From Paenibacillus sp. NFR01 (lineage in GTDB: Bacteria > Bacillota > Bacilli > Paenibacillales > Paenibacillaceae), in NCBI RefSeq assembly GCF_900111565.1, contig NZ_FOIK01000001.1:1333309-1397308 (forward strand): DNA of 64,000 bases, given 5' to 3'. Positions 33,658-41,573 of this stretch are shown piece after piece. Numbering within the stretch: position 1 is the first letter of the stretch; each line of letters opens with the position of its first letter. Below the pieces are notes generated by a model. It saw only the letters and a program-made list of their open reading frames with translations, had not been told where the DNA came from and did no database searches. A program made the position numbers and the translations under genes.

Positions 33658-35514
33658 TTATTGGTATTTGTTATTATTGCGGACAATGGGGTGCCGTATC
33701 GTGGCGACCGTTCCTTTACCCGGCTCGCTGTCAATGCTGAGGCCGTACGGCTCGCCGTACGTCAGCCGGATCCGTGCCTGCACGTTCAAGATGCCGTATC
33801 CTCCCGTCTGCTCCGCCGTGCCTGGGTCATTCTCTGTTCCGTCATGGCCGGCTCCCGTTGCGGCCGACGCCAGGCGCTGCCTAAGCTGTGCCAGCTTCTC
33901 CGGCGCAATGCCGGCTCCATCGTCGCTGACCGTTAAATACAAGTCGCCGCCGCGCTCCGTGACTTCGATTTTCAGATGACCGGGGCCGCGCCGTTCCTTG
34001 ATCCCATGATAGATCGCATTCTCCACCATCGGCTGCAGCAGCAGCTTCAGCACGTACAGCTCCATCAGCCGCGGTTCGGCGTCGATCGAATACGTCAGCT
34101 TGCTGCGGTAACGGACATGCTGGATTTTGAGATAGCTGACGATATGCTCCAGCTCATCCGAGAGCGGAATGATGTCGCTGCCTTTGCTTAAGCCCAGCCG
34201 GAACAGCTTGGAGAGCGACTGTACCACCTCGGCAATATCTTCCGCTCCTTTGTTGCGCGCCATCCAGTGGATCGTATCCAGCGTGTTGTACAGAAAATGC
34301 GGCTTGATATGCGCCTGCAGGCTGCGCAGCTCTGCTTCCCGCTTCTGGCGGGCCTGCAGCTCCGTCAGCGACAGCAGGCGGCTGATCTGGGCCAGCATGG
34401 TATTAAAGCTTCTGCCGAGCAGGCCGATTTCATCCGACCGTTTGCCCCAGTAGCGGATGGTAAGGTCTCCCGACTCCGCTTTGCTCATAAACGAAGCGAG
34501 CTGGCCGATCGGCCTTGAGATCGAATACGCCAGATAAAATGATGCCGTCATCCCCAGCATGCAGACGACAAACACGAAGGTCACCACGTTGAAGGTTATC
34601 TCGCGGACCCCGTAGGCCGATTCGTCCATCGGAAAAACGCCCACCGTTGTCCAGCCCGTAAACGCCGACGTCCGGTAAATAAGCTGGATATCCCGGCCGC
34701 CGACCCGCTCCGAGGTAATCCCCGAAGATTCGGTGAAGAGCCCCGCGGGAATGGTCTCCATGAACGGATGTTTCGGCGCGTAGACGGTCTCCCCGCTGTC
34801 ATCGACTACGGTTAAATATCCCGTCTTACCCAGCGTGACGTCCCGGGCCGTTTCGGCGATGACCCGCAGCTTCAAATCGACCAGCACCACGCCTTGAACC
34901 ACCTGGGTATCGGGATCGACGATCGCGCGGACCGCCGAGACGATTTCGCTTTCCTTGTAATCCACATGGGACATGACGGAGCGCCCGTAAGGATGGCCGA
35001 TGATCTTGAAAATCCCTTTATTCGCCGCCGCTTCCTTATACCAGGCTTCCGCAGTCACTGTGGTGCCGGGACGGGTATACATCTCGTTGCTGATGAAATC
35101 CCCGTTCTGATTGACCAGCATAATCCCCGCAATCTCCGAACTGAGCGTCGTAAAGCCCTGCAGGAACTTGCGGATATTGTATTCGGCCGACTCGCCGTTT
35201 ACCGTTTGCGCCTGCGCGGCTCCGTTCGCCAACTGTCCATTCAGGAAAGCCTGCACCCCGGGGTCGAAGGAGATCAGATAGGTTATCTTTTGCAGGTTCT
35301 CGACGTCGTTCTCCAGCGCCGTGTTCACCTTGCCGATCAGCTGCATGGTGTTTTCATTGCTCTGCTGCTCTACCCTCCGGTCCACGGTCCAGCCGATCAG
35401 CAGGCCAAGCCCGATCGACGGCAAAATGCTGATCAGCAGAAAATGAATGATCAGCTTATACCGGATCGGCATGTTGTTCATTTTCAGTTTGTCAAACGCC
35501 CGTTCCCTACGCAC
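33658..35514 (-). CDS. LytS/YesM-type sensor histidine kinase
   Basis: The GTG at 35514 has GGGAGG 8 bases upstream. The 618-residue protein has two transmembrane segments (about residues 18-40 and 285-310) flanking a large extracellular dCache-like sensor. A HAMP domain follows, then the His_kinase block EAELRSLQAHIKPHFLYNTLDTIHWMAR, with the phospho-acceptor His, and a HATPase domain (LLLQPMVENAIYHGI, DDGAGIAPE, GYGILNVQARIRLTYG). Its partner regulator is adjacent, and the upstream binding-protein gene probably supplies a sugar-bound signal. Confidence 0.92.
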   Translation of the reverse strand: MRRERAFDKLKMNNMPIRYKLIIHFLLISILPSIGLGLLIGWTVDRRVEQQSNENTMQLIGKVNTALENDVENLQKITYLISFDPGVQAFLNGQLANGAAQAQTVNGESAEYNIRKFLQGFTTLSSEIAGIMLVNQNGDFISNEMYTRPGTTVTAEAWYKEAAANKGIFKIIGHPYGRSVMSHVDYKESEIVSAVRAIVDPDTQVVQGVVLVDLKLRVIAETARDVTLGKTGYLTVVDDSGETVYAPKHPFMETIPAGLFTESSGITSERVGGRDIQLIYRTSAFTGWTTVGVFPMDESAYGVREITFNVVTFVFVVCMLGMTASFYLAYSISRPIGQLASFMSKAESGDLTIRYWGKRSDEIGLLGRSFNTMLAQISRLLSLTELQARQKREAELRSLQAHIKPHFLYNTLDTIHWMARNKGAEDIAEVVQSLSKLFRLGLSKGSDIIPLSDELEHIVSYLKIQHVRYRSKLTYSIDAEPRLMELYVLKLLLQPMVENAIYHGIKERRGPGHLKIEVTERGGDLYLTVSDDGAGIAPEKLAQLRQRLASAATGAGHDGTENDPGTAEQTGGYGILNVQARIRLTYGEPYGLSIDSEPGKGTVATIRHPIVRNNNKYQ

Positions 35515-35537
35515 CGGCCGCACCTCCCAAGGCTGCT

Positions 35538-36551
35538 CTATCTGGCATAATAATTGTCCACGTTTGCCCGGGTAACGATGTCGATGCCGGTATCCACCTT
35601 GTCGGGAACCGGCAGCGGTTTATTGTTCGCATACGCATCCCGGTCTTCCTGCAAATCGCGGTGCAGCTCAAACAGTTCCAAGAGCGACCAGTAGCCCATA
35701 TTCCATGTTCCCTGGGCCATGGTGGCGTCAATCTTGCCTTCCTTGACGAGGTCCAGCGTGCCTTTATCGGTATCGAAGCTGATGATTTTCAGCCCCGAGG
35801 CATGGCCAAGCTTCCGTTCCACCGCTTCAGCCACGCCGATTCCGCCCTTTGATTCCGTCGCAAAAATCCCGGCCAGCTGCGGATACGCCGAGAGCAGTTT
35901 CTCCGCCGCATCGCGCGAAGCCACTTGATCGCCGCGTCCGTCCTTGACGGCAACCAGCTTCATTTCCGGGAACTCGCTGCGGATTGTGGTCGTGAACCCG
36001 TCCGTGCGCTCCTGGTGGTTATGCTGCTCCGGCGTCGTGATAATCGCAACGTCCCCTTTACCTCCGGTAAGCTCCGCCATCTTCCGCGCCGCCTCCACGC
36101 CGGCTTTGTAGTTGTCTGTACCCAGGAAGGAATACGCCTTGCTGTCAGGCGCGCCCGAATCAAACAAAACGACCGGAATTCCGCTGTCCACCGCTTTATT
36201 GATCGTCTCGGTCAGCAGCTTCGAATTGACCGCCGAGACGGCGATGCCTGCCGGCTTTTTGGCAATGATCTGCTCCAGCACGGTCATTTGCTCCGCCGCA
36301 TCATGCCGGGTCGAGCCGTGATATTCGACTGAAACGTTGAGTTCTTCGGCCGCATCCTCGAAGCCTTTAAGCACGCTTTTCCAATAATCGATGCCGAGCT
36401 GGAAAGTAACCATCACGTATTTATCTTCAATGCTGCCGCGCAGTCCCGCGGCCTCCCAAGTATCCGTATTGCTGCTATGCAGCTTGTAGTTCAGCACGTA
36501 AACGAGAAAAATGCCGATCAGCAGCACATAGACCAGCCACAGCTTTTTCAC
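35538..36551 (-). CDS. Membrane-tethered sugar-binding co-sensor
   Basis: This 337-residue type I periplasmic-binding-fold protein has an N-terminal membrane anchor (LWLVYVLLIGIFLVYVLNY) and no lipobox. Binding-fold blocks include AKKPAGIAVSAVNSKLLTETINKAVDSGIPVVLFDSGAPDSKA, LAGIFATESKGGIGVAEAVE and LKIISFDTDKGTLDLVKEGKIDATMAQ. Being first in an operon with a kinase and an AraC-type regulator fits the three-component sensors of Firmicutes. There the sugar-loaded protein touches the kinase sensor domain outside the cell. Ligand unknown. Confidence 0.88.
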   Translation of the reverse strand: MKKLWLVYVLLIGIFLVYVLNYKLHSSNTDTWEAAGLRGSIEDKYVMVTFQLGIDYWKSVLKGFEDAAEELNVSVEYHGSTRHDAAEQMTVLEQIIAKKPAGIAVSAVNSKLLTETINKAVDSGIPVVLFDSGAPDSKAYSFLGTDNYKAGVEAARKMAELTGGKGDVAIITTPEQHNHQERTDGFTTTIRSEFPEMKLVAVKDGRGDQVASRDAAEKLLSAYPQLAGIFATESKGGIGVAEAVERKLGHASGLKIISFDTDKGTLDLVKEGKIDATMAQGTWNMGYWSLLELFELHRDLQEDRDAYANNKPLPVPDKVDTGIDIVTRANVDNYYAR

Positions 36552-36637
36552 AATGTAACCCCTTTCAGGAATGTTGGTAGGATAGCTACAGCCATAATAA
36601 CCTGTTTAATTCGAGATTGGAAGCGCGGAAAAATACA

Positions 36638-36677
36638 GCAAAACCGCAGGCTCCGTATACCGGAGTCCTGCGGTTTT
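36638..36677. terminator. Hairpin terminator upstream of the sensor operon
   Basis: AAAACCGCAGGCTCCG and CGGAGTCCTGCGGTTTTT pair almost perfectly; it could stop transcription from either side. Confidence 0.7.
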
Positions 36678-36723
36678 TGATTTCGGGGATTGCTATGCGG
36701 CCTGGAGCCTGCGGCTTCGCGGT

Positions 36724-36918
36724 CTAATGCCCTTTAAGACGGATCTGCTTATCGTGATGCTCGCCCCACTCCTTGGCCTGCGCAGTGGCGATCGAGATGG
36801 CTCTGCCCTCTCCGTACCCGTCATCCAGCAGCGCGTTGGCGATCTCGATCGCTTTGTTGCGCACCGGGGCGGTAAAATTTTTCAAGGAATCGGGATAATC
36901 CTCTTTGGTCCACGGCAT
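36724..36918 (-). CDS. Small YdaT-like stress protein
   Basis: This 64-residue protein begins MPWTKEDYPDSLKNF and continues VRNKAIEIANALLDDGYGEGRAISIATAQAKEWGEHH. It resembles the N-terminal part of Bacillus YdaT, a sigma-B-controlled general stress protein, as I recall it. AAGGAGG precedes the ATG. It is soluble, with no signal peptide. The function of the family is unknown. Confidence 0.65.
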   Translation of the reverse strand: MPWTKEDYPDSLKNFTAPVRNKAIEIANALLDDGYGEGRAISIATAQAKEWGEHHDKQIRLKGH

Positions 36919-36986
36919 AAGATTACCTCCTTGGTCGGGATGATACTCTTTATTTACCGCGGTGCGGCAGATCTAAACACCTGTGC

Positions 36987-37592
36987 TTATTGGAATACTT
37001 TTACACGGTCTTCGATCGGCAGGAATTCCTTTTCGCCCGGTTCGGTCACGACTTTGCCGAAAGGCATTTGAGCGATCAACTTCCATTCCGCCGGAAGGCC
37101 GAAGGTCGATTTCACTTCATCGTCGATCAGCGGGTTATAGTGCTGGAGCGAAGCGCCGAGACCTTGCTCGGACAAAGCCGTCCACACTACGAATTGCAGG
37201 ATGCCGGAAGATTGGTTGGACCAGATCGGGAAGTTTTCGGCATACAGCGCGAAGTTCTCCTGCAGGTGTTTTACGACATTTTGATCCTCGAAGAACAGCA
37301 CGGTGCCGTGTCCGGCTTTGAAGGAAGCCAGCTTTTGCGCGGTGCCTTCGAATTGTTCGGTCGGCACGATCTTGCGCAGCGTTTCAGCAGTGATATCCCA
37401 CAGCTTGTGATGATGCTCACCCAGCAGTACAACCGCACGCGAGCTTTGGGAGTTGAAGGAAGTAGGACTATGTAATACGGCCGTTTCAACCAATTCGACG
37501 ATTTCTTTGTCCGAAATGGTGGATTCGCTGCTGATGGCATAGACGGAACGTCTTTCTTTGACGGCGTTCAGGAATTGTGTAGATGTAGACAT
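36987..37592 (-). CDS. Nitroreductase-family oxidoreductase (MhqN/YdfN type)
   Basis: This 201-residue flavoprotein starts at ATG 37592 (MSTSTQFLNAVKERRSVYAI) after GGAGG; an outer start lacks a site. FMN-binding features are ERRSVYAISSES, HSPTSFNSQSSRAVVLLGE, and QSSGILQFVVWTALSEQGLGASLQHYNP. These match the Bacillus YdfN/YodC branch, induced by quinones and aromatic stress. The promoter region carries an inverted repeat near the start site, fitting repression by a MarR- or DUF24-type regulator encoded elsewhere. Confidence 0.87.
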   Translation of the reverse strand: MSTSTQFLNAVKERRSVYAISSESTISDKEIVELVETAVLHSPTSFNSQSSRAVVLLGEHHHKLWDITAETLRKIVPTEQFEGTAQKLASFKAGHGTVLFFEDQNVVKHLQENFALYAENFPIWSNQSSGILQFVVWTALSEQGLGASLQHYNPLIDDEVKSTFGLPAEWKLIAQMPFGKVVTEPGEKEFLPIEDRVKVFQ

Positions 37593-37615
37593 AAATATAA
37601 CTACCTCCATTTATT

Positions 37616-37664
37616 TTAGTTACTAACTTTTCTATATCTTAATACTTTTATTTCTGAAATGCAA
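37616..37664 (-). promoter_or_regulatory. Nitroreductase promoter with start-site palindrome
   Basis: Minus-strand TTGCAT (37659-37664) and TAAGAT (37636-37641) are 17 bases apart. TTAGTAACTAA at 37616-37626 is an 11-base palindrome just after the predicted start, a likely repressor operator. Confidence 0.6.
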
Positions 37665-37817
37665 CCTAAATTTTCTAATCTTTTTCAGTCTGCATAACGC
37701 TCAGACCTTATTGTCACAATTTTACGAAAATCTATGCACAGCCCCGCCGGCCTACTATTTTCTATACCCGAGAAATGCTACAATGATCACCAATGACGCT
37801 GAAAGCAGGTACTGTTC

Positions 37818-39215
37818 ATGAAAATTTCGTTACGTCCGGCGGCCGCCGCCCTTTTCCTGGCCTCCGTGATGATTGTCGGCGGCTGCAAGCAGCCCTCCGC
37901 CCCCGCCGCGGCGCTTCCGGCGCCAACCGCTTCCGCCGGCGAATCCGGCCAAGTCTCCTTCTGGGTGGCTACCGATACCCACTATCTGGACCCGGGCTTG
38001 CAGGATGGCGGTAAAGCTTTTCAAACGTATGTCAACGGCGGCGACGGCAAAATGCTCCCCTATAGCGACGAGCTGATGGACGCGCTGGTCCGCGATGCGG
38101 ATCTGAAGAAGCCGAAGTTTCTGATTCTGAGCGGCGACCTGACGAACAACGGCGAAGCTGCCAGCCACAAGAAGCTGGTCGAGAAGCTGGCCAAGCTCGA
38201 ACAAGACGGAACCCAGGTCTATGTCATTCCGGGGAACCACGATATTCTGAATCCGTGGGCCCGTTCATTTAAAGGCGATAAACAGGTCATTGCCGATCAT
38301 ATAACCGACAAGGACTTTCTCAAGCTGTACGCCGATTACGGGTACAACGAAGCTTTTTCGCGCGACGACAAAAGCCTCAGTTATGCGGTACAAGCCGCCC
38401 CGGGCCTTTGGCTGCTTATGATCGACAGCGCGCAGTATATGAATAATGAAAAATATAACTTCCCGCAGACCGACGGCCGCATTCTGCCGGAGACGCTTGT
38501 CTGGATGGAGGGAATCGCCGGACAAGCCAAACAGGCCGGAGCCTCCGTCATCACGGTGATGCACCATAACCTGATCAGCCATACTTCGCTGGCGGTATCG
38601 GGCTTTAAGCTCAACAATTCCCAGGAAGTGATGAAGGCGCTGCGCAAGGACGGCCTGGGTCTCGTATTGTCCGGCCATATTCATATGCAGGATATCCGCC
38701 GCGATCCCGATCCGGATGTCTATGATCCTGCGGCGGCGAAGCTGCTCCCGGTGTATGACATCGCCACAAGCGCGATGGCGGTCAATCCGCATCAATACGG
38801 CGCTATGACCTATGAAGCCGGAAGTCATCATTTCACTTACCATACGGCTGCGGTGGATGTTGAAGGCTGGGCCAAGGCGAAGGGCAGCCAAGATGAGAAC
38901 CTGCTGAATTTCCGCGCCTATGCCGAAAAGAAGTTCACCGAGGAATCCTACGCCAAATCGATGGGACGGCTGAAGGACAGCGGCAACACCGAGGCGGAAA
39001 AAGCTTCCATGGCCGAAGTGATGGCCCGGCTTAACATCTTTTATTTTGCCGGCACCGTTGCCGAGCACCTCGATGAAATCAAGGCGCTGCCGGGCTATAA
39101 GTTATGGGAGGAAGCCGGCGAAGGCTTTATGGCCGATTACATCCGCAGCATGTCCACAGAAAAAACAAACAAAAGCAATGTTTCGCTGGAACTGACTTTG
39201 CCCGTACCGCAATGA
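37818..39215 (+). CDS. Metallophosphoesterase lipoprotein
   Basis: This 465-residue protein has a lipoprotein signal with lipobox VGGC near residue 24. Calcineurin-like dinuclear metal motifs are all present: TDTHYLDPG, LILSGDLTNNGE, VIPGNHD, MHHN and LVLSGHIHMQD. It is therefore a surface-anchored phosphoesterase; substrate (nucleotide, phospholipid or teichoic acid) is not evident. A weakly conserved helical C-terminal region lies beyond residue 340. It is monocistronic and ends at a bidirectional terminator. Confidence 0.87.
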   Translation: MKISLRPAAAALFLASVMIVGGCKQPSAPAAALPAPTASAGESGQVSFWVATDTHYLDPGLQDGGKAFQTYVNGGDGKMLPYSDELMDALVRDADLKKPKFLILSGDLTNNGEAASHKKLVEKLAKLEQDGTQVYVIPGNHDILNPWARSFKGDKQVIADHITDKDFLKLYADYGYNEAFSRDDKSLSYAVQAAPGLWLLMIDSAQYMNNEKYNFPQTDGRILPETLVWMEGIAGQAKQAGASVITVMHHNLISHTSLAVSGFKLNNSQEVMKALRKDGLGLVLSGHIHMQDIRRDPDPDVYDPAAAKLLPVYDIATSAMAVNPHQYGAMTYEAGSHHFTYHTAAVDVEGWAKAKGSQDENLLNFRAYAEKKFTEESYAKSMGRLKDSGNTEAEKASMAEVMARLNIFYFAGTVAEHLDEIKALPGYKLWEEAGEGFMADYIRSMSTEKTNKSNVSLELTLPVPQ

Positions 39216-39250
39216 CATAAGGCACTTGGAAGGTGAAGGCTATAAGCATA

Positions 39251-39285
39251 AAAAAGGAGCTGTCCGTATCGGACAGCTCCTTTTT
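39251..39285. terminator. Bidirectional terminator
   Basis: AAAAGGAGCTGTCCG and its exact complement form a 15-base stem with a very short loop between convergent genes. Confidence 0.88.
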
Positions 39286-39297
39286 GCTCTGGACAGA

Positions 39298-40809
39298 TTA
39301 CGGGCGATCGATGTACAGATAACCGTCTTCGTCGGTCGACACTTCGGCATGCAGCGCTTGGGCGATAAAGCGGAGCGGCACATAGGCGCTGCCGTATTCA
39401 TCGACAAACACCGGTCTTGGCAGCTTAAGCGCCATACCGTTCACAAGCGCCTGGTCGGAGCCGATCTTGAAGACGACCTTATCGCCGTAAACATCGTCGG
39501 TTACGGAAATGGAGCGGTCGACGGCATTCCAGGCCAGCGCGGCATCCAGATCCTCGGCGATATAACGAAGCGGCACATACGTTGTTCCCTGAATCACGAT
39601 CGGATAGTAAATATCGTCATCCGGGGCAATGACCACGGATCTGGCCGTAATGCCGAAGTCGTTCTTCAGAATACCGTAAACCGCGGAATTTGGTTCGAAG
39701 CTGCGCAGCATTTGTCCCGGGGTCAGCGATGTTTGCGAGAGGTCAATCGCCCCGTGCGCATCAATCGCGTCGGCGGTAACCGGACCGTTAACGTTCCATA
39801 CCTGGGTCGTCGCCTGGAGCGACACGCTTTGCAGCGGCAGCGATTCGCTTGTCGGCAGCGCAATGTTCAATGCGATATTCTGCTTGCGGATATGGAAGCC
39901 GCTGTCCACGAACAGATCGACGCCAAGTTTCGTATTCGCACTGAGAACCGTCTTCAGTTCCGGGGCCTCTTCATACAGGCTGGCTAAAGTGCTATCGTAC
40001 TGCAGCAGGAGCGTATCAATGGCCAGCTTGGCGGCGTCATGCGCCACTGTTACGACGCCTTCTTTGTCATTCATCGGAACCTTGCCCAGACCAAATTCGT
40101 CCAGATCCACGGAACCGTTGCCCGTACGTTCAAGCAGCGGATACAGATAATCGTACAGTCCGCTGAGCAGTGCCGTGAAACCCTCGGTATCCTTGGAGAC
40201 CGATTTCAGGAAGCTTTTCGCCAGCCCCGGCAGCTGTTCGCCGGTCACCTCGGCATGCACCTTGGTCAGGCTTAAGTTCTCGCCGTATACCGATTCGCTT
40301 ACATTCGCGACGCTAAGCGATGACGGGTTCGGAAGATTTTTCACAATGAAGGTGGTCAGAAGCTTGGAGATTTCCTTGCCCTGCTCCGGCGTCAGTCCTT
40401 CCACGCCTGCAGCCTGGCTGTAGTCGGCGATAGGATAAACAAACGGCTGTTTGGCCCCCTCTGCGGTGAAGACAATGGCCTTGTCATCCATAAAGAGCGA
40501 AAACGGAATATTGGCGCCTTTGTATCCGACTTGGCCCGAAGCCGAAAGGTTGCCGTTCTCCTGCTGCTTCAAATGGCCAATTGTTAGCGATAAAGAATTA
40601 ATAAGATCGACGATCTGCTGATCTTCTTCGCTGATTCCCGGAGCAGGCACGGCTTTCAGCGACATCGTAAGACTCGATTCCGACGATTTGACCTCAAGAT
40701 CGCCAAGCAGCGCTTTCGTGACGTCAAAACCGAAGACGGACTGGCAGCCGGCCGCAATCAGCATTAAGGCGAGCAGCGGCAGCAGCATTCTGGTTTTCCA
40801 TTTTTTCAT
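39298..40809 (-). CDS. Lipoprotein with copper-amine-oxidase-type stalk domain
   Basis: This 503-residue protein has lipobox IAAGC (Cys22). The bulk (30-370) is a beta/alpha region unknown to me, and the last about 110 residues form the stalk-like domain PF07833. Both halves of its signature are visible: YPIVIQGTTYVPLRYIAEDLDAALAWNAVDRSISVT and RPVFVDEYGSAYVPLRFIAQALHAEVSTDEDGYLYI. That domain occurs widely in Paenibacillus surface proteins as a binding module; it is not an oxidase. AAAGGAG precedes the ATG. Role unknown. Confidence 0.82.
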   Translation of the reverse strand: MKKWKTRMLLPLLALMLIAAGCQSVFGFDVTKALLGDLEVKSSESSLTMSLKAVPAPGISEEDQQIVDLINSLSLTIGHLKQQENGNLSASGQVGYKGANIPFSLFMDDKAIVFTAEGAKQPFVYPIADYSQAAGVEGLTPEQGKEISKLLTTFIVKNLPNPSSLSVANVSESVYGENLSLTKVHAEVTGEQLPGLAKSFLKSVSKDTEGFTALLSGLYDYLYPLLERTGNGSVDLDEFGLGKVPMNDKEGVVTVAHDAAKLAIDTLLLQYDSTLASLYEEAPELKTVLSANTKLGVDLFVDSGFHIRKQNIALNIALPTSESLPLQSVSLQATTQVWNVNGPVTADAIDAHGAIDLSQTSLTPGQMLRSFEPNSAVYGILKNDFGITARSVVIAPDDDIYYPIVIQGTTYVPLRYIAEDLDAALAWNAVDRSISVTDDVYGDKVVFKIGSDQALVNGMALKLPRPVFVDEYGSAYVPLRFIAQALHAEVSTDEDGYLYIDRP

Positions 40810-40895
40810 AGCACATCTCCTTTTCCGTGAATTCGTTGCATCTTTTAACCATAAGCGGAATCTTCCCCTAATATGTCATGTTGTTTGTAAAAAGT

Positions 40896-41551
40896 CTATA
40901 TGTTTATTAAGCTCCGCCAATCAATAGATACCCCATTCCCAAATTGCAGAATCTTCCAAACGGCAAGAATCGTCAGATGCACCGGGTAAAAGGATCTCCA
41001 GAGCAGACGCGGTGCCCGGACGCCTTCGATTTTTCTCCAGAGCGCCGGCGTGTAGGCAATGAAGATGGTCGGAATAATGCTGAGCAACTGCACCAGCCAA
41101 CCATAATAGAAGAGAAAAATGAGATTCAGCGCAAAATGAGCCGGAACCAGCCATTTTGGGCGTAAATACCGGAAGATGAGCACCAGCAGAAGACCATAAG
41201 CATTGTAATCAAAAGGCAGCCGGTCCATCAGCACAAGCGCGCCAAGAATAACCGGGACGGCAATCCATGGAGACCGGTATTTATCCAGCAGCAGCAGTAC
41301 GGCGCCCGAAAGAAGCAGCGAAAACACGACATTCCATCCTGCGGGATCCAGCGCCAGATTGTAGGGAATCTGCGAGAGCAGCGCAATCAGCAGCAGCCTC
41401 ACCAGATGGCGGCTCCGGGATGACGTATGCTGATGGGCGAGCACAAGCGCGTAGCAATAAAGCGGAAAGGCGATCCGGCCAATCTCCCTCCATACTAAAT
41501 CCCGGGGAAAAAAGATATAGCCGATGTGGTCAGCATGGCGATAAACTGCAT
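40896..41551 (-). pseudogene. Frameshifted traX-like acetyltransferase gene
   Basis: The true start appears to be ATG 41551 (GGGGAGGAG upstream), encoding MQFIAMLT, and that frame soon ends. The remainder reads DHIGYIFFPRDLVWREIGRIAFPLYCYALVLAHQHTSS in a second frame and stays open to 40896. TraX proteins normally begin MQxIAMLTMLIDHIG, so a few codons and the frame were lost at GACC (about 41529-41537). A downstream GTG at 41444 could give a 182-residue product, but without the first helices. TraX-type proteins are multi-pass membrane acetyltransferases (fimbrial acetylase relatives). Confidence 0.75.
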
Positions 41552-41573
41552 GGTGTTCTCCTCCCCTGCCCGT

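Noticed and set aside
32719..33936. 405-codon plus-strand frame
   Set aside because: It is antisense to the AraC-type regulator and kinase genes, whose motifs are unmistakable on the minus strand.
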